NCBI GenBank assembly: GCA_002317155.1
Contig: DCIR01000055.1
Span: 7,332-71,331 of the forward strand
Source: Lachnospiraceae bacterium UBA1721
Lineage (GTDB): Bacteria; Bacillota; Clostridia; Lachnospirales; Lachnospiraceae
DNA: 64,000 nucleotides
Direction of reading: 5' to 3'
The notes below the pieces were generated by a model. The model had not been told where the DNA came from and ran no database searches. It saw only the letters and a program-made list of their open reading frames with translations. Within the stretch, counting starts at the first letter, position 1. Every line of letters begins with the position of its first letter. Below, piece by piece: positions 9,246 through 17,985 of the stretch. A program made the position numbers and the translations under genes.

Positions 9246-9834
9246 AAAATGGAGAAAAATAAATAAACATAATTATACGACCATCCGTGCGATTTATGGA
9301 AATATGGATAAAGTCCATATAGGGAGATATACGTATGGAGAAATATATGTATCTTCTCCAAATACTGAATATGAACTTTGGGTAGGGGATTTTTGCTCTA
9401 TTGCGGGTGATGTTAAATTCTTACTGGGGGCAGACCATGCAGTTGATAGAATTTCGACATATCCGTTTAGAAGTATGATTTTGAATAATGGAATAGATGC
9501 TATCTCTAAAGGAAATATTGTGGTTGGAGATGATGTTTGGATTGGAGAGGGTGCGATAATTTTGTCTAATGTTAATATAGGGCAAGGTGCGGTTGTATCT
9601 GCAGGAGCAGTTGTCACCAGAGATGTTCCTCCATATGCAATCGTAGGTGGGATACCAGCCAAAGTTATAAAGTATCGTTTTAGGCAAGAAATAATCGATA
9701 GATTAATGAGAATTGATTATAAAAATTTAACAATAGAAAAAATAGAAATATTAGTTAATAAGCTAAGCACAGAGATTAGTGATGAAACAGAAATAAAAGA
9801 TGTGGAAAATATAGCTAGAATGATTAATAGTTAG
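9208..9834 (+). CDS. CatB-type hexapeptide-repeat acetyltransferase
   Basis: 208-aa left-handed beta-helix acyltransferase that probably acetylates a sugar hydroxyl or amino group using acetyl-CoA. Seen: GRYTYGEIYVSSPN, LWVGDFCSIAGDVKFLLGADHAVDRISTYPF with the conserved histidine, then hexapeptide turns VVGDDVWIGEGAIILSNVNIG, GQGAVVSAGAVVTRDVPPY and AIVGGIPAKVIKYRF, the standard C-terminal end of the family. It starts with ATG after GGGGG. Candidate substrates are the 3-amino sugar made by the downstream aminotransferase module or another sugar of the repeat. Confidence 0.85.
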   Translation: MVIHFLKRYIINKKWRKINKHNYTTIRAIYGNMDKVHIGRYTYGEIYVSSPNTEYELWVGDFCSIAGDVKFLLGADHAVDRISTYPFRSMILNNGIDAISKGNIVVGDDVWIGEGAIILSNVNIGQGAVVSAGAVVTRDVPPYAIVGGIPAKVIKYRFRQEIIDRLMRIDYKNLTIEKIEILVNKLSTEISDETEIKDVENIARMINS

Positions 9835-9869
9835 TTGTATTGTTGGGAAACGAAGGTTAAAGGAAGTGT

Positions 9870-10775
9870 TTGATAACAATGAATAATATAGATGTTAGTG
9901 TAATAGTTCTTATATATAATCCACAAATTAACAAGCTTTTGTATACATTGGAATCGGTTTTAAGTCAACAATATATTGGATATGAGATTATTATTGCGGA
10001 TGATGGATCGATGGTTAATTGTTTTTGCGATATAAAGAAATTTTTTCAAACAAAGGGATTTGACAATTATAAATTAGTAGATAATAAAGTTAATAAGGGA
10101 ACTGTATGTAATATATATTCAGGCTTGAAAGTGGTTTCCGGAAAATATGTTAAATTATTGTCGCCAGGTGATGCTTTGCGTGGAAATGATTTGTTGTCGA
10201 AATGGATTAGTTTTTTGAAAATGAGTACCTTAAAATGGAGCTTTTCGGATGTTATTTGCTATAAGGAGAATGATGGAAATAAAGAAATTGTAAGTGTAGA
10301 TGCTCATCCTCAAGATGTTTCTTGCTACAAAAAGAATAAAATAAGTGTATGTAGATGGAAATATATGGTTTGGGACGATATTGTAATTGGTGCAGCTGTT
10401 TTATCAGAAAGAGTAATATTTGAGGAGTATATAAATAAGATCCTTGGAAAAGTTATATACGCAGAAGACAATGTATGGAGAATGATGATGTTTGATGGAA
10501 TTGTTGGAGGTTATTTCCAAAACGATTCTATCTTATATGAGTATGGGGATGGGGTTTCTACAAATGGCAATGATGTTTGGAGAGAAAAACTAAAACGCGA
10601 TTGGAATATGACGAATGATATTATTTTGCAAAAAAAAGAACTCGATAATTTTCAGAAGAAAATTATTAATGCGTGGAAACGACGAGGAGGTAATAAATTT
10701 AGCAGATTGCTTATCAAAGGGAAAATCGGTAATATAATGCGGAATAGATTCTTTAGAAGAACCACTCATGTATGA
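9870..10775 (+). CDS. GT2-family glycosyltransferase
   Basis: 301-aa GT-A enzyme. The N-terminus has VSVIVLIYNPQINKLLYTLE, a YEIIIADDGS strand and GKYVKLLSPGDALRG in place of the usual DxD segment; a conserved EDNVWRMMM-type motif follows near residue 195. TTG at 9870 is 5 bases from AGGAAG and is preferred; an in-frame ATG at 9879 is the alternative and changes only three residues. It sits 35 bases after the acetyltransferase and 75 bases before the amino-sugar module. Confidence 0.82.
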   Translation: MITMNNIDVSVIVLIYNPQINKLLYTLESVLSQQYIGYEIIIADDGSMVNCFCDIKKFFQTKGFDNYKLVDNKVNKGTVCNIYSGLKVVSGKYVKLLSPGDALRGNDLLSKWISFLKMSTLKWSFSDVICYKENDGNKEIVSVDAHPQDVSCYKKNKISVCRWKYMVWDDIVIGAAVLSERVIFEEYINKILGKVIYAEDNVWRMMMFDGIVGGYFQNDSILYEYGDGVSTNGNDVWREKLKRDWNMTNDIILQKKELDNFQKKIINAWKRRGGNKFSRLLIKGKIGNIMRNRFFRRTTHV

Positions 10776-10850
10776 ATTGGAATAGATAATATTGGGGTGA
10801 AAAAGAAAATTGATTAAAAATAGAATCGAATGTGAGATATAGGAGAAAAA

Positions 10851-11948
10851 ATGAAAATACCTTTTGTTACATTTAAGCCAATGGAAAAAGAACTTGATGA
10901 TGATTTAAAAGATGCTTTTAACAGAGTATATAAAAGATCGTGGTATATTGAAGGCGAAGAAGATAAGAAGTTTGAAAAAGCTTTTGCGGAGTATTGCAAT
11001 AGTAAATTTTGCGTTGGGGTTGGGAATGGACTTGATGCATTGTTTCTTGCCTTAAAAGCTATTGGGATAAAAGAAGGAGACGAAGTAATTGTACCTTCGA
11101 ATACATATATCGCGACAGCTTTGGCGGTTACTTATGTTGGTGCTACGCCTGTATTTGTAGAACCTAATATTCAGACATATAATATTGACCCTGATAGAAT
11201 AGAAGAAAAAATCACAAACAGAACAAAGGTTATTATGCCAGTTCATTTATATGGACAAGCTTGTGATATGGATCCAATTATGGAAATTGCTCGAAAACAT
11301 AACTTATATGTTGTTGAAGACTGTGCACAAGCGCACGGAGCAATGTACAAAGGTAAAGTTATAGGTTCATTTGGAGATGCAGCAGGCTTCTCGTTTTATC
11401 CTGGAAAGAATTTAGGAGCACTTGGTGATGCTGGAGCTACGGTAACTAATAATGAAGAGTTGGCAAATAAAGTACGTGTACTTGGAAATTATGGTTCCGA
11501 TTATAAATATCATCATATAATGCAAGGAAACAATTCACGTTTGGATGAATTGCAAGCAGCTTTTTTATCTGCAAAGCTTCCGCTACTTGATAAAATGAAT
11601 GAAGAAAGAAGACGGATAGCTCAGAAATATTTGGATGGAATAAGAAATTCTGAGATTGTGTTACCTTATGTTCCGGAGTATGCGGTTCCAGTGTGGCATA
11701 TATTCGCTATTCGTTGTACGAGACGAAGTGAGTTGGAAGCGTTCTTAAATAATGCAGGAATTGGCACAAATAAACATTATCCTATACCAATGCATTTGCA
11801 GGAATGTTATGTGGGACTTGGGTATAAACAAGGTGATTTACCTATTGCAGAGGAAATAAGTGAAACAGAGTTAAGTCTTCCTATGTTCTATGGAATGACC
11901 GATGAAGAAATTCAATTTGTTATAGATAAGGTGAACGAGTTCAAATGA
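10851..11948 (+). CDS. Sugar 3-aminotransferase, DegT/DnrJ/EryC1/StrS family (FdtB/QdtB-like)
   Basis: PLP enzyme of 365 aa converting a nucleotide-linked 3-keto-6-deoxyhexose to the 3-amino sugar, probably with glutamate as donor. Seen: GVGNGLDALFLALKA, VPSNTYIATALAV, VVEDCAQAHGA (Asp157 for the PLP ring nitrogen) and SFYPGKNLGALGD with Schiff-base Lys186. The next gene overlaps by 4 bases and encodes a FdtA/QdtA-type 3,4-ketoisomerase fused to an acetyltransferase, which supports a dTDP-Fuc3NAc or dTDP-Qui3NAc route. The dTDP-glucose synthase and 4,6-dehydratase that supply the precursor are not in the window. Good ribosome binding site (AGGAG) before ATG. Confidence 0.9.
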   Translation: MKIPFVTFKPMEKELDDDLKDAFNRVYKRSWYIEGEEDKKFEKAFAEYCNSKFCVGVGNGLDALFLALKAIGIKEGDEVIVPSNTYIATALAVTYVGATPVFVEPNIQTYNIDPDRIEEKITNRTKVIMPVHLYGQACDMDPIMEIARKHNLYVVEDCAQAHGAMYKGKVIGSFGDAAGFSFYPGKNLGALGDAGATVTNNEELANKVRVLGNYGSDYKYHHIMQGNNSRLDELQAAFLSAKLPLLDKMNEERRRIAQKYLDGIRNSEIVLPYVPEYAVPVWHIFAIRCTRRSELEAFLNNAGIGTNKHYPIPMHLQECYVGLGYKQGDLPIAEEISETELSLPMFYGMTDEEIQFVIDKVNEFK

Positions 11949-12862
11949 AATTAAGAGAGCTGGAGTTAAGAGATGCACCACTTATGCTGGAATGGATGCA
12001 TGATGCAGAAGTTGTTGGTAATCTGAAGGCCAATTTTTTGGAAAAAACAATTGAAGATGCCGAACGATTTATTAATTTATCTCATGATAAAACTAAAGAT
12101 GTTCATTACGCTATATGCTCTGATGAGGATGAGTATATGGGTACAGTATCATTAAAGCACATAGAAAATGGTCGCGCTGAATTTGCTATAACTGTCAGAA
12201 AATCTGCTATGGGCCGCGGATATGCTTGGTGTGGTATGGAAGAGATTATTCGTCTTGCTTTTGATGAGTATAATCTAGATAGCGTATATTGGTGTGTATC
12301 GAGAGGCAATAAACGAGCAGTTAGATTTTATGACAAGCATAACTTTCATGAGGCGTTAGATATTCCACAAAATATATTAGATGAATACAAAGCTATTGAT
12401 GATTTGAAGTGGTATTCGGTTCTTAGGGGCGATATTATTGATGAACGAGAATTGGTTGCGGGTTGTAAAGTTATGAGAATAAAAACAATTCCGACTGTTA
12501 ATGCAGGAGAATTGTCTTTTTTTGAAGCACAACATGATGTGGGGTTTGATATAAAAAGAATCTATTACATTTCAAAGGTGCCGGAGGGTGTTAGACGTGG
12601 TTTTCATGCGCATAAGAAGCTAAAACAGCTTTTATTTTGTCCATATGGTAGAATTCAATTAATATTAGAAAATCGCTATGGACGCGAAGAAATCGAATTA
12701 TCAGATCCTTCGATTGGAGTTGTTATAGAAGAACCAACATGGCGAGAAATGTTATGGCTTCAAAGGGATTCGGTATTGTGCGTGGCGGCATCGGATTATT
12801 ATGATGTTAATGACTATGTTAGAGATTATGATGCTTTTCAGGATATGTTAAAAGATTATTAA
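11945..12862 (+). CDS. Fusion: GNAT N-acetyltransferase + FdtA/QdtA-type dTDP-4-keto-6-deoxyglucose 3,4-ketoisomerase
   Basis: A 305-aa two-domain protein. Residues 1-160 are a RimJ/RimL-type GNAT domain (LRELELRDAPLMLEWMHD, the acetyl-CoA loop RKSAMGRGYAWCGMEEI, and RGNKRAVRFYDKHNF). Residues about 176-305 are a cupin of the FdtA/QdtA/WxcM-C type, with RRGFHAHKKLKQLLF at 217-231, the family's sugar-binding and catalytic histidine block. With the overlapping aminotransferase upstream, it would provide isomerisation and N-acetylation, the first and last steps of 3-acetamido-3,6-dideoxyhexose synthesis, in one polypeptide. In the classic Fdt/Qdt pathways the acetyltransferase is a separate hexapeptide protein. 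Whether Fuc3NAc or Qui3NAc is made cannot be told. Confidence 0.87.
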   Translation: MKLRELELRDAPLMLEWMHDAEVVGNLKANFLEKTIEDAERFINLSHDKTKDVHYAICSDEDEYMGTVSLKHIENGRAEFAITVRKSAMGRGYAWCGMEEIIRLAFDEYNLDSVYWCVSRGNKRAVRFYDKHNFHEALDIPQNILDEYKAIDDLKWYSVLRGDIIDERELVAGCKVMRIKTIPTVNAGELSFFEAQHDVGFDIKRIYYISKVPEGVRRGFHAHKKLKQLLFCPYGRIQLILENRYGREEIELSDPSIGVVIEEPTWREMLWLQRDSVLCVAASDYYDVNDYVRDYDAFQDMLKDY

Positions 12863-12900
12863 TGTATCTACTACTAAGAATTATGTAATGGAACTAGAGG

Positions 12901-14346
12901 ATGGGTATAGGAAAATTTAGAGAAAAGTATAATAGAATACCATTGGAAGTCAAAGTATCTTCAGCATATGCGATATGTAGTATTCTACAGCGCTGTGTAT
13001 CATTTATTACGCTTCCGCTATTTACAGGACTACTCACAAAAGATCAATACGGGCAATATACCGTATATTCTTCTTGGGTAGGAATCTTAATGATTTTTTT
13101 AACTCTTAATCTTGCATATGGTTCATTTCAAACAGCGATGGTTAAGTATGAGAGCAAAAGGCTAGAGTATATTGCTTCTATACAAGGAATTTGTCTATTA
13201 TTATCAGTGGTGTTCTTAATAATATATTTACCATTTAGAAATTTGTGGAATAAATTGTTTCAACTACCGACACAATTTGTTTTACTTATGGTTTTTGAAG
13301 TGCTGTTTACAACTTCAACACAACTTTGGATGGGTAAGCAACGTTTTGAGTATAAATACAAAAGTGTCGTTGCGGTAACTTTTTTGACATCACTATTTTC
13401 ACCAGTGGTTGCGTATATATGTGTAAAATATAGTGAAGAGAAAGGCTATGCTCGTATTCTTGGTTATTCCACGGTGCTGATTATTGTGGGAGCGGTGATA
13501 TTTATTGTCAATTTTGTTAAAGGGAAAAAAGTATATGTCAAAGAATTTTGGAAATATGCATTTGGATTTAATGTTCCGTTATTAGCATATTATTTATCTC
13601 AGGTCATTTTTAATCAAAGCGACCGGATTATGATTAGTCATATTACTGGTAGTAGTGATGCAGCAATGTATGGTGTTGCATATAACTTTGCTATGATACT
13701 TTCATTTATTATAACGGCAATAAATGGGGCATATGTTCCTTGGATGTATAGGAAACTTAAAGATAATAAAGGAAAAGAAAATGAGACTGTTTCAATATCA
13801 TTATCTGTAATGATAGGATTGATGATTATGTGCATTATTTGGTATGCACCGGAAATAATTTATTTCATGGCAGGAGAAGGATACAATGAAGCTGTTTATG
13901 TTGTGGCTCCAGTTGCGCTAAGTCTATATTTATTGTTCTACAGTCAACTATTTATTAATGTACAATTTTTCTATGAAGAGAAAAAGCTGTTGGTTTTTGC
14001 TTCAATAGGTGCGGCATTATTAAATATAGGATTGAACTATTTACTACTTCCCATATGGGGATTTGTTGTGGCTGGATATACAACTTTGGCCAGTTATATA
14101 GTTTTTGCTTTTACAAATTGTATTTCTATGAGATATGGTCTGAAAAAAAGAAATATGCAGGATAATATTTATAATTATAAAATGTTGATGTTGCTTTTTA
14201 TAGCATTTATGGCATGTGGATTTTTGGGCGTTTTTTTATACAGTAAGTTGATAATTAGAATCGTAGTAACGGTAGTAGTATTGGTGTTGATAGTAATTTT
14301 CCGCAATAAGTTCTTAAATGTTTTGAAGCAAATTAAAGGGAAATGA
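12901..14346 (+). CDS. Wzx-type polysaccharide repeat-unit flippase
   Basis: 481-aa MOP-superfamily transporter with 13-14 predicted transmembrane helices, moving undecaprenyl-linked repeat units to the outer face. The N-terminus (AYAICSILQRCVSFITLPLFTGLLT, DQYGQYTVYSSW) is the typical RfbX/Polysacc_synt start; SQVIFNQSDRIMIS is the conserved charged segment near mid-protein. It follows the amino-sugar gene by 38 bases and precedes the CDP-glycerol-type transferase by 7 bases. Confidence 0.9.
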   Translation: MGIGKFREKYNRIPLEVKVSSAYAICSILQRCVSFITLPLFTGLLTKDQYGQYTVYSSWVGILMIFLTLNLAYGSFQTAMVKYESKRLEYIASIQGICLLLSVVFLIIYLPFRNLWNKLFQLPTQFVLLMVFEVLFTTSTQLWMGKQRFEYKYKSVVAVTFLTSLFSPVVAYICVKYSEEKGYARILGYSTVLIIVGAVIFIVNFVKGKKVYVKEFWKYAFGFNVPLLAYYLSQVIFNQSDRIMISHITGSSDAAMYGVAYNFAMILSFIITAINGAYVPWMYRKLKDNKGKENETVSISLSVMIGLMIMCIIWYAPEIIYFMAGEGYNEAVYVVAPVALSLYLLFYSQLFINVQFFYEEKKLLVFASIGAALLNIGLNYLLLPIWGFVVAGYTTLASYIVFAFTNCISMRYGLKKRNMQDNIYNYKMLMLLFIAFMACGFLGVFLYSKLIIRIVVTVVVLVLIVIFRNKFLNVLKQIKGK

Positions 14347-14353
14347 CGCGAAA

Positions 14354-15646
14354 ATGAATAAAGAGAAAATTAAGAAGCTTAAAGTAATATATTATCCGTA
14401 TAAAGCTATTAAAAATGTTGTGTTAAAAATTATCTTTCATTTTCAAAGCGCTATATCACTAAATAATATTTCGAGAAATATAAAATGTGTTAAAAAAAAG
14501 ATTAATCTAGGTGAAGTGTTGAACGTGGTATTTGTTATTCAATATATCCCTGGATGGAATAAGCTTGTACCTATATATGACAAGATGAGGGCGGATGATA
14601 GATTTAATCCGATTATTGTATGTGTGCCTATGAATATACAAAATCACCTGCTTATGGACGATAAGGCAAATGATACATATGAATATTTTATTAATAATGG
14701 ATACAGCGTGATTAATGCATTGAATGAAGATGGTAGTTGGTATTCATTAGCTCAACTTAAGCCAGATTATCTTTTTCATTCAAGACCATATGACTTAACT
14801 ATGCCGATTTGTTATTCAAGCAGAAAAGTGGCGAAGTATGCGTTGATATGCAATGTATTATATGGTGCTAGTTTTACGAAAGATATGCAATCAGTAACAT
14901 TGAACAAAGAGTATTTCACTAATGTATATTGCTATTTTTCGGTTGATCAGGGAGAAACAGATTACTATAAGAAGAGATTTTACGTTGGATTTAAGAAGAA
15001 TATAACTAAGTGTTTTCCATATGGCGCTATTGGATTAGAACAAATGTTGGCTTGCAGAGTTGATGAAAGAACTACAAATCACAATAAGACGGTTATATGG
15101 ACTCCGAGATGGTCTACGGATTCGCTAGTTGGTGGAAGTAATTTTTTCAATTATAAAAAATTGATTTTTGATTTCGCAAGGAATAATCCAGATGTTTTGT
15201 TTATAATACGCCCACATCCATTGATGTTTAGCAATTTTGTTAAGACAGGAGAAATGAGTCAAGCAGATGTAGATGAACTTAAGCAGTTTTGCAAAAGTGA
15301 GTCCAATATTGAATTAGATGAGGAGAAAGAGTATTCAAAAGAATTTTGGAACAGTGACATTCTTATAACGGATGTTTCAAGCATAGTACCGGAATATTTT
15401 ATTACTGGTAAGCCTATAATATATTGTCATTCAAATATAGATTTTCATTATAGTGAGGCTGCTGATGCAATAGTAAAGAGTTGCTACGAGACAAGTAATT
15501 CAGATGAACTTATGAAATATTTAAGTTGTTTACTTCGAGGTGAAGACACGAAAAAAAGTCAAAGAGAGGCAGTAGTCAATCAATATTATTCTGACGTGGC
15601 CAATAACAGCAAGCATATTATTAATGCATTAATTAATATGGAATAG
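14354..15646 (+). CDS. CDP-glycerol/CDP-alcohol-type polymer transferase (TagB/TagF-like)
   Basis: 430-aa peripheral membrane enzyme of the Glyphos_transf family. The C-terminal half has TVIWTPRWSTDSLV, VLFIIRPHPLMF, DILITDVSSIVPEYF and GKPIIYCHSN, the signature of teichoic acid glycerophosphotransferases that use CDP-glycerol or CDP-ribitol. The N-terminal half is diverged but has the VVFVIQYIPGWNKLVPIYD and FHSRPYDLTMP segments. No CDP-glycerol synthesis gene (tagD/tarI) is visible. Instead, two putative cytidylyltransferases follow, so this enzyme is a candidate for transferring the phospho-alcohol they activate. That link is inference. Last gene before a 200-base gap. Confidence 0.82.
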   Translation: MNKEKIKKLKVIYYPYKAIKNVVLKIIFHFQSAISLNNISRNIKCVKKKINLGEVLNVVFVIQYIPGWNKLVPIYDKMRADDRFNPIIVCVPMNIQNHLLMDDKANDTYEYFINNGYSVINALNEDGSWYSLAQLKPDYLFHSRPYDLTMPICYSSRKVAKYALICNVLYGASFTKDMQSVTLNKEYFTNVYCYFSVDQGETDYYKKRFYVGFKKNITKCFPYGAIGLEQMLACRVDERTTNHNKTVIWTPRWSTDSLVGGSNFFNYKKLIFDFARNNPDVLFIIRPHPLMFSNFVKTGEMSQADVDELKQFCKSESNIELDEEKEYSKEFWNSDILITDVSSIVPEYFITGKPIIYCHSNIDFHYSEAADAIVKSCYETSNSDELMKYLSCLLRGEDTKKSQREAVVNQYYSDVANNSKHIINALINME

Positions 15647-15846
15647 TATAGGATGAATTAGTATAATTGCAAGATATATTATAATTGTAATAAAGGGCAG
15701 TTATTGTTTATTTTATAATTGATTTGATAAAAAATAGATATATTAATGAGTCTATTGGTTTTTTTTATATGATAGAAATATAGCTTATACTGGAAGCGGT
15801 GTAATGATTTATTTCAGGCATTTGATGGTTAAAATGGGGATGTTTT

Positions 15847-16761
15847 ATGAATCGATATGAATTTGAATTGATGACTTTTTTAGAAAAGCAAGGAGAAAAC
15901 ATATATCAGATACGAACACTAGCTGATTCCTTGAAGGTTTCTGGAACGGCTATAGGTAAAAGCTTAGAAAATTTGATTTTAGATGGATTAATTGAAAAGA
16001 AAGGCGATGTTTTATTTTTGACGGATCGCGGGATAGAAGCTCTAGAGCCATATCGGGTAAAGAAAGCAGTGATATTGGCAGCAGGATTCGGATCGCGTAT
16101 GATGCCTGCTACTGCGGACAAGCCAAAACCGATGGTTACGGTAAATGGCACGAGGATTATAGATACGTTGTTAGACTCGCTGGTAGCTGTTGGTATAAAT
16201 GATATTACGATTGTAAGAGGATATAAGAAGGAAAAGTTTGATGAGATTATTGCTAAATATCCTTTTATAAAATTTATCGATAATGATAGGTTTGATAAGG
16301 AGAATAATATTTCTTCTGCAATTACTGCGTTGAAGGAAATTGATAATTGTTATCTATGTGAAGCAGATCTTTATATTTCAAATCCATGTATTATTACAAA
16401 GTATCAGTATACGAGTAACATTCTTGGGTCTTATTCGTTGGAGACCGATGATTGGAGTTTTCAGCTTGATAATTCTGGACATATTATAAATTACCAGAAG
16501 GGTAATACATATTGTTGGAATTATTATGGTATTTCTTATTGGACAAAGAAAGATTCAGCTCAGTTAAGAAAAGATTGGATGGATATATACGAAACAAATA
16601 AAGATGTGTTTTGGGAAGAAGTACCGCTTGTTTTGAGAAAAGAGAATTACCAGGTTGAAATTAGACAATGTCAAAAAAAAGATATCATGGAGATCGATAA
16701 TTATTACGAACTGGCGCAATTAGATTCAACTTACAGAGAAAGCTATGAGACAAAAATATGA
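15847..16761 (+). CDS. Winged-helix + LicC-like nucleotidyltransferase
   Basis: 304 aa. Residues 1-70 form a MarR-like winged-helix domain (FELMTFLEKQGENIYQIRTL, LEPYR at the end). Residues 73-304 form a nucleotidyltransferase with the pyrophosphorylase motif AVILAAGFGSRMMPATADKP, a later KP pair, NNISSAITAL and the metal-binding Asp in YLCEADLYISNP. This arrangement matches CTP:phosphocholine cytidylyltransferases of the LicC type. It overlaps the opine-dehydrogenase-like gene by 4 bases and is paralogous to the N-terminal part of the protein at 17986. The N-terminal domain may sense a ligand or just be a dimerisation module; DNA binding is not shown. Confidence 0.82.
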   Translation: MNRYEFELMTFLEKQGENIYQIRTLADSLKVSGTAIGKSLENLILDGLIEKKGDVLFLTDRGIEALEPYRVKKAVILAAGFGSRMMPATADKPKPMVTVNGTRIIDTLLDSLVAVGINDITIVRGYKKEKFDEIIAKYPFIKFIDNDRFDKENNISSAITALKEIDNCYLCEADLYISNPCIITKYQYTSNILGSYSLETDDWSFQLDNSGHIINYQKGNTYCWNYYGISYWTKKDSAQLRKDWMDIYETNKDVFWEEVPLVLRKENYQVEIRQCQKKDIMEIDNYYELAQLDSTYRESYETKI

Positions 16762-17837
16762 ATATTACAATAGTAGGGGCTGGAAATGTTGGTACGCAGA
16801 TTTCAACACATTGTGCAGAGAAAGGACATAAGGTTACTGTTTATAGTTCTAAACCAGACAGAATTAGAAAAAAGCTTACTGTGATTAACGATGTGGATGA
16901 AGTTATTCATCAGGGGGAGATTGATAAAGCTACAAAAAGTGAAGTTGTGGCATTTGAAAAAGCAGAACTTATTTTTGTATGTGTGCCGGCAACATTAATG
17001 AAAGAGGTAGCAAGTAAGATTGAACCTTTTGCAAAAAAAGGCATGAAGATTTGTATAACACCTGGGACTGGTGGGGGCGAGTGTGCTTTTAGAAAGTGTA
17101 TTGATAAAGGGGCTATTGTTTTTGGATTGCAAAGAGTACCAAGTGTCGCAAGATTGGTTGAATATGGAAGTACGGTTAGAGCAGTTGGATATCGCAGTGA
17201 ATTGTTTGTAGCAGCAATACCTATTTGTGAAACAGATAAATGCTGTGAAATAATAGAAGGAATTGTGGGTATAAAAACAACTCCTTTACCGAATTATCTG
17301 AACATAACGTTGACACCATCGAATCCTATATTACATACAAGCAGATTAAAGAATTTGTATGGTGGCTGGCATGAGGGAATCGTTTATGATTCTGTTCCGC
17401 TTTTTTATGAGGAGTGGAATGATGAGTCATCTGAACTTTTATTGAAATGTGATGATGAAGTTCAAGAAATTTGTAGAAAACTAGATGGATTTGACCTTTC
17501 ATATGTTAAATCGTTACGGATTCACTATGAGAGCATGAATGCAGAAGCAATGACTCAAAAGATAAGCAGTATTATAGGATTTAAGGGGTTGACTAGTCCT
17601 GCGATAAAAGTTGAAAGAGGTTATATTCCTGATTTTAATTCAAGATATTTTACAGCTGATTTTTCGTATGGATTGACTATATTAATACAGATTGCAGAAT
17701 TTGTGGATTTTGATGCACCATATATGAAAGATACATTAAATTGGTACTATAATATTGTGGGAAGAAGAAATGAATATCAGTTCAGTGATTATGGAATAAA
17801 TAACTTTAATGACTTTATGAAGTTCTATGGTCAATAG
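16758..17837 (+). CDS. NAD(P)-dependent opine (octopine/nopaline/alanopine-type) dehydrogenase-like protein
   Basis: 359 aa. N-terminal Rossmann domain with ITIVGAGNVGTQISTHCAEKG (residues 2-22), then VCVPATLMKEVA and ITPGTGGGECAFRK. The C-terminal all-helical domain contains LTPSNPILHTSRLKNLYG, where the NPILH histidine is the conserved catalytic/substrate residue of the octopine dehydrogenase family. Members reductively condense a 2-keto acid (pyruvate or similar) with an amine or amino acid. Placement between two cytidylyltransferase genes, with 4-base coupling to the first, suggests the amine here is an amino alcohol or a phosphorylated one that is later activated with CTP. Substrate is inference. 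Confidence 0.85.
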   Translation: MNITIVGAGNVGTQISTHCAEKGHKVTVYSSKPDRIRKKLTVINDVDEVIHQGEIDKATKSEVVAFEKAELIFVCVPATLMKEVASKIEPFAKKGMKICITPGTGGGECAFRKCIDKGAIVFGLQRVPSVARLVEYGSTVRAVGYRSELFVAAIPICETDKCCEIIEGIVGIKTTPLPNYLNITLTPSNPILHTSRLKNLYGGWHEGIVYDSVPLFYEEWNDESSELLLKCDDEVQEICRKLDGFDLSYVKSLRIHYESMNAEAMTQKISSIIGFKGLTSPAIKVERGYIPDFNSRYFTADFSYGLTILIQIAEFVDFDAPYMKDTLNWYYNIVGRRNEYQFSDYGINNFNDFMKFYGQ

Positions 17838-17985
17838 AATTATGTGAAAGAAATCTGGAGAAAAAGATTAAGCATCTTAAATTGATTTGTATAATATTAT
17901 TTGTGAAGAGTCATTGTTAATTAGTATGGGGATAAGGTTATTGGTATTTGGTGAAGCTATTAAATAATTCAAGGTGAGGTTTCTA

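Noticed and set aside
9294..9687. Two overlapping minus-strand frames in the acetyltransferase gene
   Set aside because: Shadows of a clear hexapeptide-repeat protein; no ribosome binding site.
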